From Priestia aryabhattai (GTDB taxonomy: Bacteria > Bacillota > Bacilli > Bacillales > Bacillaceae_H), in contig NZ_JAMBOQ010000001.1 of NCBI RefSeq assembly GCF_023715685.1, forward strand, positions 930,001 to 994,000: a stretch of 64,000 nt of DNA, in the 5' to 3' direction. Positions 1 through 11,490 of the stretch are shown here, one piece after another (the stretch's first letter is position 1; every line of letters begins with the position of its first letter). The position numbers and the translations under genes were made by a program. The notes below the pieces were generated by a model. The model was not told the origin of the DNA. It saw only the letters and a list, made by a program, of their open reading frames with translations, and ran no database searches.

Positions 1-943
1 TTAAAATGATAGCTCCAAGCCCTAGTAATCCTAAAACTCCGCCTGGTACTACAATCTCTAACAGAAGCAGTATAATCCCTGCTATAAATAAAACAAGCGC
101 TTCCATTCCAGCTAATCCTGCTACCATATGACCATAGAAAAATAAAAGAAGTGAAGCTATTCCAATAGAGCCCGCAATACCAAATGAAGGCGTAAACAAT
201 TCAATTACAATTCCTAAAGCACCAATAGATAATAAAATAGGAACAACAAGCGGATGGGTAAGAAAACGAGCAATTTGTTCACTTACACTCATTTTCGCAT
301 ACGTCAGTTTAGCATCTTCATAGCCAAGTACGCTCAGGAGGTCGTCTAAATTTTTTACAGTCCCTTCTGAATAACCAACTTGCTCGGCTTGCTTCGGAGT
401 GAGCGTCAACAATTCGTTTCCTTTTAAGTTGAGCTCAGGTATTACCATCTTTGTATTTGCCATCGCTTCTGCATATTTAGGGTTTCGGTTATTTTGTTCT
501 GCTGCGCTCTTCATAGCCGATAACCAGTAGGACTGAGCTTTTTTTCCTGCTGTATTTCCCTTTTGGTCAATCACAGCTGCCGATCCCATTGTAGAACCGG
601 GTGTCATGTAAATTTGATCGGCGTTAAGTGCAATATACGCCCCGGCTGATAATGCTTTTTTATCGACAAAAGCAGCGGTAGGAATAGGTGTTGAGGTTAA
701 GCTTTTAGCTATTTCAGAAGCTGCATCTACAGCTCCTCCAGGAGTATCTATGTCCAATATAATCAAATCTGCACCGTCATTTTCCGCATCTTCAATGGAT
801 CTGTTTAGAAAAGAAAGCAGTCCATTTTCTACCGTTTTATTTACAGGAATAACGTGTACGCGCTTCACATCAGCGGTGCTAATAGTGGGGAATAACCCAG
901 TGGCTAAGATAAGAAAGCACACGAAAGAAAATAAGGTTTTCAC
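1..943 (-). CDS. yqeZ: NfeD-family membrane serine protease, long form (partial, 3' end cut)
   Basis: The gene reads from a GTG at 943, 11 bases after a GGAGG site, and runs off the left edge, so only about 314 N-terminal residues are visible. They show a signal peptide (residues 1-24) and a ClpP-like domain (about 27-225) with the GGA turn and the SAGAYIAL segment, whose Ser99 is the expected nucleophile. Hydrophobic membrane segments follow from about residue 235. Long NfeD proteins are membrane-anchored proteases usually encoded next to a flotillin such as floA, which should lie just beyond the edge. The terminator after yqeY implies that this gene has its own promoter between 944 and 1090. 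Confidence 0.88.
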   Translation of the reverse strand, partial: MKTLFSFVCFLILATGLFPTISTADVKRVHVIPVNKTVENGLLSFLNRSIEDAENDGADLIILDIDTPGGAVDAASEIAKSLTSTPIPTAAFVDKKALSAGAYIALNADQIYMTPGSTMGSAAVIDQKGNTAGKKAQSYWLSAMKSAAEQNNRNPKYAEAMANTKMVIPELNLKGNELLTLTPKQAEQVGYSEGTVKNLDDLLSVLGYEDAKLTYAKMSVSEQIARFLTHPLVVPILLSIGALGIVIELFTPSFGIAGSIGIASLLLFFYGHMVAGLAGMEALVLFIAGIILLLLEIVVPGGVLGLLGLGAIIL

Positions 944-1090
944 CGAATACACTTCCCTCCTTCCATAGATAGTATGAGTATGTACCTGTATATACGAATA
1001 ACTTTAACAATAGTTTCAAATTTTTTAAAATTTATCTATTTTATTCTTTGCAACAGAAAAAACAAAACTTAAGTTCGATTATTATCCATA

Positions 1091-1124
1091 TAAAAAACAC
1101 CTTACACAAGGTAAGGTGTTTTTT
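1091..1124 (-). terminator. Intrinsic terminator after yqeY
   Basis: A 14-bp perfect stem (AAAAAACACCTTAC with its complement) and a 5-base loop touch the yqeY stop codon. The T-run at the end of the stem makes it a good rho-independent terminator on the minus strand; the A/T symmetry would allow weak activity on the plus strand. Confidence 0.85.
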
Positions 1125-1566
1125 ATGATAAGTGTTGAAGGACAAGCTTATTAACAAGAGAGCCATCCGCTTTGCCTTTTACTTTCGGCATAAGCGCTCC
1201 CATAACTTTCCCCATATCAGCTTTAGAGGAAGACTGCGTTTCTTCAATCGTCGTTTTAATAATTTCAGATAACTCTTCTTCAGTTAGCTGTTTAGGAGCG
1301 TAAACTTCTAAAACCGCTAATTCAGAATGAATTTTATCAACAAGATCTTGACGACCTGCTTTCTCAAATTCATGGAGGGAGTCTTTACGTTGTTTGAATT
1401 CGCGAGAAATAACCGTCAACTCGTCTGCTTCAGTTAGGTCAGTTCCTAACTTAATGGCTTCGTTTTGAAGAGATGCTTTGACCATACGAATGACCCCAAG
1501 CTTCTCTTTCTCTTTGTTTTTCATCGCTTGTTTCATATCACTATTTAAACGCTCGAGAAGACTCAT
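1123..1566 (-). CDS. yqeY: GatB/YqeY domain protein
   Basis: A 147-residue soluble protein that is a full-length stand-alone YqeY domain. This is the helical domain found at the C-terminus of the GatB subunit of tRNA-dependent amidotransferase, where it contacts tRNA. It opens with [16 protein letters not shown] and contains the family's [12 protein letters not shown] and [12 protein letters not shown] segments. It starts 15 bases after rpsU and ends in a strong terminator, so rpsU-yqeY is very probably a two-gene unit. The function of free-standing YqeY is not established; a tRNA or translation link is inference from the family and from the ribosomal-protein neighbour. Confidence 0.95.
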   Translation of the reverse strand: MSLLERLNSDMKQAMKNKEKEKLGVIRMVKASLQNEAIKLGTDLTEADELTVISREFKQRKDSLHEFEKAGRQDLVDKIHSELAVLEVYAPKQLTEEELSEIIKTTIEETQSSSKADMGKVMGALMPKVKGKADGSLVNKLVLQHLS

Positions 1567-1581
1567 AAATCCACCCTCTTA

Positions 1582-1755
1582 TTAGAACTTGCGTTTTCTA
1601 GCAGCTTCAGATTTCTTCTTACGCTTTACGCTAGGCTTTTCATAGAATTCGCGCTTTCTTGCTTCTTGTAACGTACCAGTTTTTGAAACTGAACGTTTGA
1701 AGCGACGAAGAGCATCTTCAAGCGATTCGTTTTTACGAACAACTGTTCTTGACAT
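1582..1755 (-). CDS. rpsU: 30S ribosomal protein S21
   Basis: A 57-residue, very basic protein beginning [16 protein letters not shown] and ending in a [14 protein letters not shown] tail, the standard length and termini of bacterial S21. The reading frame stays open for 33 codons upstream, but the ATG at 1755 follows an AGGGAGGGA site and matches the family start. S21 sits near the platform of the small subunit close to the anti-Shine-Dalgarno region, and in Bacillus it influences motility and biofilm state. A terminator separates it from mtaB, so it likely has its own promoter between 1756 and 1944. Confidence 0.97.
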   Translation of the reverse strand: MSRTVVRKNESLEDALRRFKRSVSKTGTLQEARKREFYEKPSVKRKKKSEAARKRKF

Positions 1756-1944
1756 TCTAATTCCCTCCCTCCGAACAAAACCACTAACATCATAATGAAA
1801 TGACATGTTAGACATGTCTTTTGCAATTATAATATAATGATTCCTTAAGGTCAACCGCTTTACATAAAGTAATGCAGTTATTCCCTCTTTATTTTATGAA
1901 CTTTCTTGATAAAACATTACTCGTTCAGCTTTTTTATACGTATG

Positions 1945-1974
1945 AAAAAAGCTGCGTAAACACGCAGCTTTTAA
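1945..1974 (-). terminator. Intrinsic terminator after mtaB
   Basis: The stem AAAAGCTGCG with its complement and a short loop is followed on the minus strand by a T-run, a few bases after the mtaB stop. It closes the long heat-shock operon. Confidence 0.85.
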
Positions 1975-1981
1975 ATAAGCA

Positions 1982-3340
1982 TTATGAGCTCATTTTTACC
2001 TGATCTTGAAGATGAATATCATCTAACACACGGACAAACTCACCTTCGTTGTAAGGATATCCAGCTTTTGTAATTTTAACTTTTACAAGCTTTCCAACCA
2101 TTTCTTCAGACGCTTTAAACACAACCTTTAAGTAGTTATCAGTATATCCTACATATAAACCACTTTCAGGTTCTTCTTTATATTTTTCTTCCGGAATTAC
2201 TTCTAGTACTTCTCCTTCAAACGTTGAAGCATATTCTTTTGCCAATTGATTTGAAAGTTCAATTAAACGATGCACACGTTCATTTTTTACTTCTTCATCA
2301 ATTTGGTCATTCATACGAGCTGCTGGCGTACCTGTACGTTTAGAATAAGGAAATACGTGAAGCTCCGAAAAACCGTGCTCTTTAATAAAGTTATACGTCT
2401 CCATAAACTCTTCTTCTGTCTCGCCTGGGAAGCCAACAATCACATCTGATGTAATCGCTAATCCAGGAAGAGCTTCTTTCAGACGGTTTAATCGCTCACC
2501 AAAGAACTCCATTGTGTACTTACGGCGCATACGCTTCAATACCGTATTTGAACCTGATTGAAGAGGAATATGCAAATGGCGGACAACCATTTCTGATTGA
2601 TCTAGTACCTCAATAACTTCGTCCGTAATTTGACTTGCTTCAATTGATGAAATACGAATGCGTTTTAATCCTTTTACTTGAGACTCTAAATCACGAAGCA
2701 GCTGTGCAAGATTGTAATCTTTCATATCTTCTCCGTATCCACCAGTGTGAATACCTGTTAACACGATTTCTTTATATCCCGCATCCACTAGCTGCTGTGC
2801 TTGTGCTACTACTTCTTTAGGATCACGAGATCTCATTAAACCGCGTGCCCATGGAATAATACAGAATGTACAGAAGTTGTTACAGCCTTCTTGAATTTTT
2901 AACGAAGCACGCGTACGGTCTGTAAATGCCGGTACATCTAGCTCTTCATATACGCGTGTTTTCATAATGTTTCCTACACCGTTAATCGGTTGACGCTCTT
3001 TCTTAAATTGTTCAATATAATCAAGCATCTTGACACGATCTTGTGTACCTACTACGATATCAACACCAGGAATTTCCATAATTTCAGCAGGGGAAGTTTG
3101 GGCATAACATCCAGTAACGCAAATAACCGCATCTGGATTTTTTCGCACAGCTCTGCGAATAACTTGACGGCTTTTTTTATCTCCTGTATTTGTTACCGTA
3201 CATGTATTAATTACATATACATCGGCAGTTTGTTCATATTCAACACGCTCATAGCCTTGGCCTTTGAACAATTGCCAGATTGCTTCTGTTTCATAGTGAT
3301 TTACTTTACACCCTAGCGTGTGAAAAGCAACTGTTGACAT
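1982..3340 (-). CDS. mtaB: tRNA t6A37 methylthiotransferase MtaB
   Basis: A radical-SAM methylthiotransferase that converts t6A37 to ms2t6A37 in tRNAs reading ANN codons. The 452 residues show an N-terminal MTTase domain with three cluster cysteines (Cys11, Cys47, Cys78), the radical-SAM motif CNNFCTFC (Cys153, 157, 160), and a C-terminal TRAM domain. I chose the ATG at 3340. A GTG nine bases upstream is also in frame, but it lies inside the ribosome-binding site and overlaps the rsmE stop, whereas GAGGTG is well placed for the ATG. It is the last gene of the hrcA-dnaK operon, as yqeV is in B. subtilis. Confidence 0.95.
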   Translation of the reverse strand: MSTVAFHTLGCKVNHYETEAIWQLFKGQGYERVEYEQTADVYVINTCTVTNTGDKKSRQVIRRAVRKNPDAVICVTGCYAQTSPAEIMEIPGVDIVVGTQDRVKMLDYIEQFKKERQPINGVGNIMKTRVYEELDVPAFTDRTRASLKIQEGCNNFCTFCIIPWARGLMRSRDPKEVVAQAQQLVDAGYKEIVLTGIHTGGYGEDMKDYNLAQLLRDLESQVKGLKRIRISSIEASQITDEVIEVLDQSEMVVRHLHIPLQSGSNTVLKRMRRKYTMEFFGERLNRLKEALPGLAITSDVIVGFPGETEEEFMETYNFIKEHGFSELHVFPYSKRTGTPAARMNDQIDEEVKNERVHRLIELSNQLAKEYASTFEGEVLEVIPEEKYKEEPESGLYVGYTDNYLKVVFKASEEMVGKLVKVKITKAGYPYNEGEFVRVLDDIHLQDQVKMSS

Positions 3341-3345
3341 AATCG

Positions 3346-4098
3346 TCACCTCATTAACTCAGTTTGATAGGATATAGCAGACAGCGCATATAAAGGGGCT
3401 GTTTCTGCTCGTAAAATTCGCGGACCAAATCCGCTTATTGTAAATTCATTTTCTTCTAATACTTCTACTTCCTGCTCGGTCAAACCACCTTCAGGGCCTA
3501 CAACAACAAGCAAGGAATTGCCGGGCTTCAAAGATGAAAGAACAGCGTGTAGATGAGATGTTTCTCCTTGCTTTGCTCTTTCTTCATAGGCTACAACTTT
3601 ATGAGTATAATCACCGCTAATTTCTATTAGTTTTTTAAAAGAAATTGGGGTTTCTACTGCTGGTACAATCGTACGATGAGATTGTTCTGCAGCCTCTTTA
3701 GCAATCTTGTTCCAGCGATCTAATTTTTTTTGACTCTTTTTATCATCCCATTTAACAACTGAACGAGCCGCAATAAAAGGGATAAACCTATACGCCCCAA
3801 GTTCTGTCCCTTTTTGGATAATAAGCTCGAGCTTATCCCCTTTAGGCAGACCGTTCACGATTGTAACATGGACTGGAAGCTCTTTTTCTTCGCTTATCCA
3901 TTCTATAATAGATGCTTTCACTTCGTTAGCGGAAATATTTTCAATTTCACACAAAGCAGCTTGACCCTGTTCATTACAGGCAATAAACTGTGATCCTTCA
4001 TTCATTCTCATGACACGTGAGATATGATGGGCATCATCACCTGTCACTATGACACTTTGCTCTTGAAATTGATCATTTGGTAGAAAATAACGTTGCAT
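3346..4098 (-). CDS. rsmE: 16S rRNA m3U1498 methyltransferase RsmE
   Basis: A SPOUT-fold methyltransferase for N3 of U1498 in 16S rRNA (E. coli numbering). It has 250 residues, an N-terminal PUA-like domain, then the trefoil-knot SAM site seen as VVVGPEGGLTEQEVE and GFGPRILRAETAPLYAL. The ATG at 4098 follows an AGGTGC site. It lies 19 bases after prmA, and its stop overlaps the ribosome-binding region of mtaB, which suggests translational coupling of three RNA- or ribosome-modifying enzymes behind the chaperone genes. Confidence 0.95.
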   Translation of the reverse strand: MQRYFLPNDQFQEQSVIVTGDDAHHISRVMRMNEGSQFIACNEQGQAALCEIENISANEVKASIIEWISEEKELPVHVTIVNGLPKGDKLELIIQKGTELGAYRFIPFIAARSVVKWDDKKSQKKLDRWNKIAKEAAEQSHRTIVPAVETPISFKKLIEISGDYTHKVVAYEERAKQGETSHLHAVLSSLKPGNSLLVVVGPEGGLTEQEVEVLEENEFTISGFGPRILRAETAPLYALSAISYQTELMR

Positions 4099-4117
4099 CT
4101 TGGCACCTTCTCACTTG

Positions 4118-5059
4118 TTAAGCTTGTTTTTGCGCAATAATTGCTACCCAGTCTTCCATAAGCGTTACTTCTTGAATAACAAAGCCCGCTCCCATTAACG
4201 CTTTTTTGACATCTTCTTTTTTCGCACTAATAATACCTGACGTAATGAACATGCCTCCTGGCTTTAATACCTTTGCAGCATCGTCTACAAAACGAACGAT
4301 TACTTCAGCTAGAATATTCGCCACAACAATGTCAACCGGTCCTTCTATACCTTGCAATAAGTTGTTTTGACCTACTGTTACGATATTTCCAACTTGATTC
4401 AGTTCAATATTTTCGCGGGCAGAACGTACGGCTACTTCATCAAGGTCTAGGGCTTGTACATCACTTGCTCCTAACAGAGCTGCGCCAATACTCAGCACTC
4501 CTGAACCTGTACCCACGTCGATAACAGTATCTCCTGCTTTCACTGTTCTTTCCAATGCTTGAAGGGACATAACTGTCGTTGGATGTGTACCTGTACCAAA
4601 AGCCATTCCGGGATCAAGCTCAATAATCAACTCATCTGTGCTTACTTTTTCATAGTTTTCCCAAGTTGGTACAATCGTAAAACGCTCTGAAATTTTCACG
4701 GGGTGGTAATATTTTTTCCAAGCGGTGGCCCACTCTTCCTCGTTCACTTCACTGATTGTAACTTTGTTAGCTCCTAAATCAAAATCGTAAACAAGCAGTC
4801 CATTAATTTCTTTTTTGATACCATCCACAGTTTCTGCTAAAAAGCTGTTAACTGGAAGATATGCTTTAATCACGACACCTTCTTCTGGGTAGTCTTCTAC
4901 GTTTAAATCGTAGATTTCACCAAAAGTTGTATCTCTGTCCTTCACTAAATCAGCAGGATCTTCAATGACTACCCCGCTAGCTCCTGATTCATGTAAAATA
5001 TGAGAGATGGGTTCAATTGCTTCTTGCGCTGTATGAATACAAATTTCAGACCATTTCAT
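4118..5059 (-). CDS. prmA: Ribosomal protein L11 methyltransferase
   Basis: A SAM-dependent methyltransferase that trimethylates ribosomal protein L11. The 313 residues contain an N-terminal substrate-recognition domain, the SAM loop [13 protein letters not shown] and the later VANILAEVI motif typical of PrmA. I place the start at the ATG giving [10 protein letters not shown], which fits the conserved family N-terminus. An upstream in-frame ATG at 5074 sits directly against the AAAGG site and is less likely. It follows dnaJ across a gap that carries a hairpin, as prmA (yqeT) does in B. subtilis. Confidence 0.94.
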   Translation of the reverse strand: MKWSEICIHTAQEAIEPISHILHESGASGVVIEDPADLVKDRDTTFGEIYDLNVEDYPEEGVVIKAYLPVNSFLAETVDGIKKEINGLLVYDFDLGANKVTISEVNEEEWATAWKKYYHPVKISERFTIVPTWENYEKVSTDELIIELDPGMAFGTGTHPTTVMSLQALERTVKAGDTVIDVGTGSGVLSIGAALLGASDVQALDLDEVAVRSARENIELNQVGNIVTVGQNNLLQGIEGPVDIVVANILAEVIVRFVDDAAKVLKPGGMFITSGIISAKKEDVKKALMGAGFVIQEVTLMEDWVAIIAQKQA

Positions 5060-5122
5060 TGCTACCAACTTCATCCTTTCTGCCTTCAGTAATATAAGAT
5101 TTTAAATATGAACATGACAGAT

Positions 5123-5155
5123 GACAGGTTGGCAAAGTACCTTTACCAACCTGTC
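5123..5155. other. Intercistronic hairpin between dnaJ and prmA
   Basis: A 10-bp perfect inverted repeat, GACAGGTTGG and its complement, with a 13-base loop. There is no clear T-run on the minus strand, so it may be an mRNA-processing or stability element rather than a terminator. Confidence 0.5.
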
Positions 5156-5176
5156 TCTGTTTACTATGAAAGACAA

Positions 5177-6307
5177 TTATTCTCCTTTAATTGCTCGTTT
5201 TACTTTTGCAAAAAAGGAATCATGCTGCTCATCAACGGCTTCTTGACCGCTCAGTTCAGCAAACTCACGCAATAATTGTTTTTGTTTTTCTGATATTTTT
5301 GTTGGAGTTACAACTCGAACGTGAATATGCTGATCTCCTTGACCATATCCTCGTACGTTTGCCACACCTTTTCCTTTTAAACGGAATTTTGTTCCCGTTT
5401 GTGTACCAGCAGGAATCTTTAGCTTCACCTTGCCATGTAGAGTTGGTACTTCTACTTCATCGCCTAGCGCTGCCTGAGCAAACGTTAAAGGCATTTCGCA
5501 GTAGATATCGTCTCCATCACGTTCAAAGAATTCATGAGTGCGCACGTGGAACACTACGTATAAATCTCCCGGAGGGCCACCATTTACCCCTGGTTCTCCT
5601 TGAGCACTTACGCGCAGCTGTTGACCATCATCTACACCAGCTGGGATTTTAACATTAATTTTACGTCGTTTTGTTACTTTACCGTCACCGTGGCACGTTG
5701 CACATTTGTCTTTAATGATTTTTCCCGTACCATTACAATGATGACATGCACGTCGATTTACCACGCGGCCAAACGGCGTGTTTTGTTCAACGTTTAACTG
5801 ACCTGAACCATTACAGTGCGAACATGTATCGACTTTTGTTCCAGGTTTTGCACCTGAGCCGTGACATGTTTCACACGTTTCTTCACGTGGAATTTCAATT
5901 GTTGTTTCTTTTCCGAAAACAGCTTCCTCAAAAGAAAGTGTCATCGTATATTGTAAATCGGCACCTTGTCTCGGAGCATTAGGGTCACGTCTGCGACCAC
6001 CACCACCAAAGATTGAACTGAAAATATCTTCAAAGCCGAAGCCGCCAAAGTCTGAACCGCCTCCACCAAAGCCGCCAAAGCCTTGATTTGGATCAGTATG
6101 ACCAAATTGATCGTAATGTGCTTTTTTTTGGTCATCACTCAATACTTCATATGCTTCTTTTACTTCTTTAAATTTGTCAGCAGCATCTTCCGCTTTGTTA
6201 ATATCTGGATGATATTGTTTAGAAAGCTTGCGGTATGCTTTTTTTATTTCATCTTTTGTAGCGCTCTTACTGATACCGAGTACTTCATAGTAATCTCGCT
6301 TACTCAT
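5177..6307 (-). CDS. dnaJ: Co-chaperone DnaJ (Hsp40)
   Basis: A type I J-protein of 376 residues that stimulates DnaK ATPase activity and delivers unfolded clients. It has a J-domain (about 1-70) with the essential HPD in YHPDINK, and a Gly/Phe-rich linker. Four CxxCxGxG zinc repeats follow ([32 protein letters not shown]), then the C-terminal substrate domains. The ATG at 6307 is preceded by GGGAG; an in-frame TTG just before it is not needed. A strong hairpin after dnaK suggests that only part of the operon mRNA reaches dnaJ. Confidence 0.97.
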   Translation of the reverse strand: MSKRDYYEVLGISKSATKDEIKKAYRKLSKQYHPDINKAEDAADKFKEVKEAYEVLSDDQKKAHYDQFGHTDPNQGFGGFGGGGSDFGGFGFEDIFSSIFGGGGRRRDPNAPRQGADLQYTMTLSFEEAVFGKETTIEIPREETCETCHGSGAKPGTKVDTCSHCNGSGQLNVEQNTPFGRVVNRRACHHCNGTGKIIKDKCATCHGDGKVTKRRKINVKIPAGVDDGQQLRVSAQGEPGVNGGPPGDLYVVFHVRTHEFFERDGDDIYCEMPLTFAQAALGDEVEVPTLHGKVKLKIPAGTQTGTKFRLKGKGVANVRGYGQGDQHIHVRVVTPTKISEKQKQLLREFAELSGQEAVDEQHDSFFAKVKRAIKGE

Positions 6308-6414
6308 CAATACTCACTCCCGAATCGTTTCACATAAACGTAATTGTATCATCATTAATAATTCCATAGCAACATAAAAGTTACTTTCCATTGCTCCCGT
6401 GCACGTAGAGAGCT

Positions 6415-6433
6415 AAGGGAAAAACTTTCCCTT
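6415..6433. other. Small hairpin in the dnaK-dnaJ gap
   Basis: An 8-bp inverted repeat, AAGGGAAA and TTTCCCTT, with a 3-base loop. It lies just downstream of the larger dnaK terminator-like stem in the direction of transcription and could form a second stem in the dnaJ leader. Confidence 0.5.
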
Positions 6434-6448
6434 TCGCTTTTCCACGTT

Positions 6449-6489
6449 AAAAAAGTCAAAGCCAAGAAATAAGCTTGACTTTGACTTTT
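6449..6489 (-). terminator. Terminator-like stem after dnaK
   Basis: A 16-bp stem with one mismatch (AAAAGTCAAAGTCAAG against CTTGGCTTTGACTTTT) and a 7-base loop lies 52 bases beyond the dnaK stop, followed by a short T-rich stretch. It probably ends part of the transcripts and lowers dnaJ expression relative to dnaK. Confidence 0.7.
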
Positions 6490-6541
6490 AAAAAGATGTG
6501 AATCGCACCATGGCGTCATTCACGTTAGTCGTCAAGATGCA

Positions 6542-8374
<1,833 letters not shown>

Positions 8375-8389
8375 TCATAATATGTAGTG

Positions 8390-8950
8390 TTATTGATTAA
8401 CTTTAACCATCGCAGGGCGGATGATTTTATCTTTTAATTTATAACCTTTTTGAAGTTCTTCTACTACCGTGTTCGGTTCATATTCATCGTCCTCTACTTG
8501 CATCACTGCTTGATGCTCGTATGGATCGAATGTTTTCCCGACTGACTCAATTGCTTCAACACCTTCTTTTTGAAGTGCCTCTACCAATTGACGGTATACC
8601 ATTTCTACACCTTGTAGCACAGATTTAGTTTGTTCGTCTGCTGTGTTAACTTGTAATGCACGTTCAAAGTTATCAAGTGCTGGTAAAATATCCGAAACCA
8701 ATGATTGAGCACGGTATTTTTGAGCAGCTTCTGCATCGAGACGTGAACGACGACGGAAATTATCGAAATCAGCTTGTAGACGTAAGTAGCGATTCTCTTC
8801 TTCTTCAAGCTGTTGCTTTAATTGATCATTTTCTTGTTGAAGAGGGTTTACTTCCTCAGACGCCTCAGCTTCAGTTGCTTCAGCAGCTTCTGTTTGAACT
8901 TCTTCAACCACTTCTTCGTTTTGTTCTTCTACTTGCTTTTCGTTTGACAA
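8390..8950 (-). CDS. grpE: Nucleotide exchange factor GrpE
   Basis: A dimeric nucleotide exchange factor for DnaK. The 186 residues have an acidic, Glu/Gln-rich N-terminus, a long coiled coil, and the beta-domain signature ([16 protein letters not shown] followed by IRPAMVKV). I choose the TTG at 8950, which gives [10 protein letters not shown] and lies 8 bases after GGGAGG. Longer readings would start inside that site. It sits between hrcA and dnaK in the standard order. Confidence 0.96.
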   Translation of the reverse strand: MSNEKQVEEQNEEVVEEVQTEAAEATEAEASEEVNPLQQENDQLKQQLEEEENRYLRLQADFDNFRRRSRLDAEAAQKYRAQSLVSDILPALDNFERALQVNTADEQTKSVLQGVEMVYRQLVEALQKEGVEAIESVGKTFDPYEHQAVMQVEDDEYEPNTVVEELQKGYKLKDKIIRPAMVKVNQ

Positions 8951-9055
8951 TTCATTCACCTCCCTTAAATGTTTACACACATTTTCACATTTTAAACAAC
9001 GATTTTTATTTTATCACAGGGAAAGGATGGAAGTAATATATTCCACCCAATTCCT

Positions 9056-10084
9056 TTATTCTTTATACAAGTTTGTTAACATTTGAGACATATCTGATGA
9101 CAGCAGTGTAAGCAAACTAATCACACGCGCATATTCCATGCGGGTCGGTCCTAGTATAGCAATTGTGCCAAGCTGTTCGTGACCAAATGAATAAGTAGCT
9201 GTAATTAAGCTGCACCCTACCATTTCATTCACTTTATTCTCATGACCAATCTTTACATGTATGCCAGCCTCGTTTGGGCTTAGCAGCTGATAAAACTGCT
9301 GTTCATGTTCAATAATGTTAAACAGCCCGCGAATTTTATTAAGATCATGAAATTCCGGCTGAGCAAACATATTCGTTTTGCCGCCAACTACTAATTTGCC
9401 ATTCATGTTGAGCTTTAATGCATCATTGAGTATATCCATCGTCTGCTCATACCCTTGAATATGGCTTTTTAAGAGCGTCGCTACTTCTTTGTACATTTTA
9501 TCATGTAAATCAGTAATACGGACGCCGATGAGCTTTTCGTTCAAAATGTTAACCATCTTTTCAATATCGGAAGGTTGAATACTGCTCGGTAGCGTAATCG
9601 TCCGACTTTCAACGTGTCCTGTATCTGTCACAATAATCGCAACAGCTGACTGAGCCGTTAAAGGTAAAATCTGCAGTTGTTTTAACTTATGGCTGACCGC
9701 TTTTGGTCCTAGCACAATGGACGTTAAACTCGTTAAATCAGATAAAATTTGCGCTGACTTTTGAACGAGCTGCTCCAGTTCTACAATGCGTTCAGCAAAT
9801 ACCGAACGTACCGTAGAAACATCGCTTGCTTTCAAGTGCTGCGGGGACACTAGATGATCAACATAATAACGATAACCTTTCTCAGACGGAACGCGCCCTG
9901 AAGAAGTATGAGTTTTTTCAATAAATCCAAGTTCTTCTAGGTCTGACATTTCATTACGAATCGTAGCCGAACTAAAATTAAACTCTTCTTTCTTAGATAA
10001 TGTTCGAGAGCCTACCGGCTGCGCAGATCGAATGAAATCATCAATAATAACTTGTAAAATTAATAACTGTCGATCAGTAAGCAC
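9056..10084 (-). CDS. hrcA: Heat-inducible repressor HrcA
   Basis: The repressor of class I heat-shock genes. It binds CIRCE and needs GroE for activity, which links repression to free chaperonin. The 342 residues begin [17 protein letters not shown] with a winged-helix DNA-binding domain ([16 protein letters not shown] is the recognition region), then GAF-like dimerisation segments. The start codon is GTG at 10084, after GAGGTGATG. The CIRCE operator lies immediately upstream, so the gene represses its own operon. Confidence 0.98.
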   Translation of the reverse strand: MLTDRQLLILQVIIDDFIRSAQPVGSRTLSKKEEFNFSSATIRNEMSDLEELGFIEKTHTSSGRVPSEKGYRYYVDHLVSPQHLKASDVSTVRSVFAERIVELEQLVQKSAQILSDLTSLTSIVLGPKAVSHKLKQLQILPLTAQSAVAIIVTDTGHVESRTITLPSSIQPSDIEKMVNILNEKLIGVRITDLHDKMYKEVATLLKSHIQGYEQTMDILNDALKLNMNGKLVVGGKTNMFAQPEFHDLNKIRGLFNIIEHEQQFYQLLSPNEAGIHVKIGHENKVNEMVGCSLITATYSFGHEQLGTIAILGPTRMEYARVISLLTLLSSDMSQMLTNLYKE

Positions 10085-10099
10085 GCTTCATCACCTCTG

Positions 10100-10126
10100 T
10101 TAGCACTCTAAAACTCTGAGTGCTAA
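10100..10126. promoter_or_regulatory. CIRCE operator of the hrcA-dnaK operon
   Basis: A perfect inverted repeat, TTAGCACTC, nine spacer bases, GAGTGCTAA, 15 bases upstream of the hrcA start. This is the full CIRCE consensus bound by HrcA. Confidence 0.98.
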
Positions 10127-10136
10127 ATCTAATAAT

Positions 10137-10165
10137 AAATTACCAAATCACTATAGCGATGTCAA
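10137..10165 (-). promoter_or_regulatory. Probable sigma-A promoter of the heat-shock operon
   Basis: On the minus strand a perfect TTGACA -35 box (10165-10160) is followed after 17 bases by TAATTT (10142-10137). Transcription would start just ahead of CIRCE. The -10 box is poor, so the exact start is uncertain. Confidence 0.6.
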
Positions 10166-10175
10166 CGATTTGATA

Positions 10176-11315
10176 TTAGATTATCCCAATAAAGGCTTGA
10201 AAAACTTCATTCCCCAAAAATCGACCATTGTGTGTTAAAAAGACTGAGCTATTGTCTTCACCCAAAAGTCCTCTCTCTTTATATTCTTGAATAGGTTCTC
10301 CAAATACATCTTTTAATTCTCGATTGAATTTTCGCTTAAACTCCTCTTTTGAGACTCCTTTCGTTTTACGAAGGCCCAAAAACATTTCTTCTTCCATTTT
10401 TTCCGTTTCGGTCACACTTACTTCATTGAGATATGCATTTCCTGTTTGCTCGACTGAATCAATGTACTTTTTTAATGGTCCAATATTTGCTCGTCTTATT
10501 CCGTCAATATAGCTATGTGCTCCTGCGCCAATTCCGTAATAATCGTCGTTGTCCCAATATGTTAGGTTATGAATGCTCTCGTAGCCTAGCTTTGCGAAAT
10601 TACTGATTTCATATTGATGAAACCCTTGTTTGTCCATTTCTTTCATAAGCAGCTCATACATAGCTGCTTCTTCTTCCTGAGCAGGCAGCGGCAGCTTCCC
10701 TTTGTTCATTAAATTATAAAATACCGTTTTAGGTTCAATAATTAACGAATAGGCAGACATATGCTCTACCTCTAATGAAAAAGCGGTTTGAAGCGTATCA
10801 GAGAAATCAGCTACCGTTTGTTCCGGCAAGCTATAAATTAAGTCTAAGCTTATATTCGACATTCCAATCTTTCTAGCTTGCTCAACACAATCAAATACCT
10901 GTCTATTTGAATGCACACGTCCAATTTTCTCCAATAATCTTTCATTAAACGTTTGCACACCAATGCTTAAACGATTCACGCCATAGTCATGGAGAAGCTG
11001 AAGCTTTTCTTTCGTCAATTCATTCGGATTCGCTTCAAATGTAAACTCACCTTTCTCGTCATAAGGAAGATACATACGAATGGATTCTAAAAAATACTCT
11101 AGCTGCTGTTCATCTAACGCTGTAGGCGTTCCACCTCCAACGAATATCGTGTTTAAATTGTTCGTGGGATAATGTTCAACTGTTTGTTTCATTTCTTCTC
11201 GCATGCTTTCTAAATACGGCATAACAGGCTGATTTTTGAAAAACACTTTATTAAAGTCACAATAGTGACAAATATGATGACAAAACGGGATATGCAGATA
11301 TGCTGCCTTCACCAT
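10176..11315 (-). CDS. hemW: Radical-SAM heme chaperone HemW
   Basis: A 379-residue member of the HemN/HemW family. The radical-SAM cluster motif is at Cys12, Cys16 and Cys19 in IPFCHHICHYC, followed by the GGGTPTAL SAM motif. The HNLTYW motif is the HNxxYW signature that marks the heme-binding HemW branch, so I call it HemW rather than true coproporphyrinogen III dehydrogenase. HemW inserts heme into respiratory proteins. The ATG at 11315 follows GAGGTG. It lies between lepA and hrcA as in B. subtilis, with a terminator separating it from lepA. Confidence 0.93.
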   Translation of the reverse strand: MVKAAYLHIPFCHHICHYCDFNKVFFKNQPVMPYLESMREEMKQTVEHYPTNNLNTIFVGGGTPTALDEQQLEYFLESIRMYLPYDEKGEFTFEANPNELTKEKLQLLHDYGVNRLSIGVQTFNERLLEKIGRVHSNRQVFDCVEQARKIGMSNISLDLIYSLPEQTVADFSDTLQTAFSLEVEHMSAYSLIIEPKTVFYNLMNKGKLPLPAQEEEAAMYELLMKEMDKQGFHQYEISNFAKLGYESIHNLTYWDNDDYYGIGAGAHSYIDGIRRANIGPLKKYIDSVEQTGNAYLNEVSVTETEKMEEEMFLGLRKTKGVSKEEFKRKFNRELKDVFGEPIQEYKERGLLGEDNSSVFLTHNGRFLGNEVFQAFIGII

Positions 11316-11347
11316 GGACTTTCACCTCAATCACATTTATAAATGAT

Positions 11348-11380
11348 AAAAATACCGCAGAGTCTCTCTGCGGTATTTTT
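11348..11380 (-). terminator. Intrinsic terminator between lepA and hemW
   Basis: A 15-bp perfect stem, AAAAATACCGCAGAG with its complement, and a 3-base loop, ending in a T-run. It lies 110 bases past the lepA stop and upstream of hemW. Confidence 0.85.
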
Positions 11381-11490
11381 ATCTATGTTCGTTCACACTT
11401 ATTTACAGCGCTCAAAACTCTTTACTATCGTATCAGATTAGCTTCATTTTCAAAACTAATTTGACATGTTAAATAATAGAATTTCAGCTA

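Noticed and set aside
5191..5652. A 153-codon plus-strand frame opposite dnaJ
   Set aside because: It is the complement of a well-conserved gene, has a Leu/His-rich composition typical of antisense frames, and has no ribosome-binding site.
8656..9036. A 126-codon plus-strand frame opposite grpE
   Set aside because: Its Leu/Gln-rich run reflects the complement of the Glu/Gln codons of GrpE; it is not a gene.
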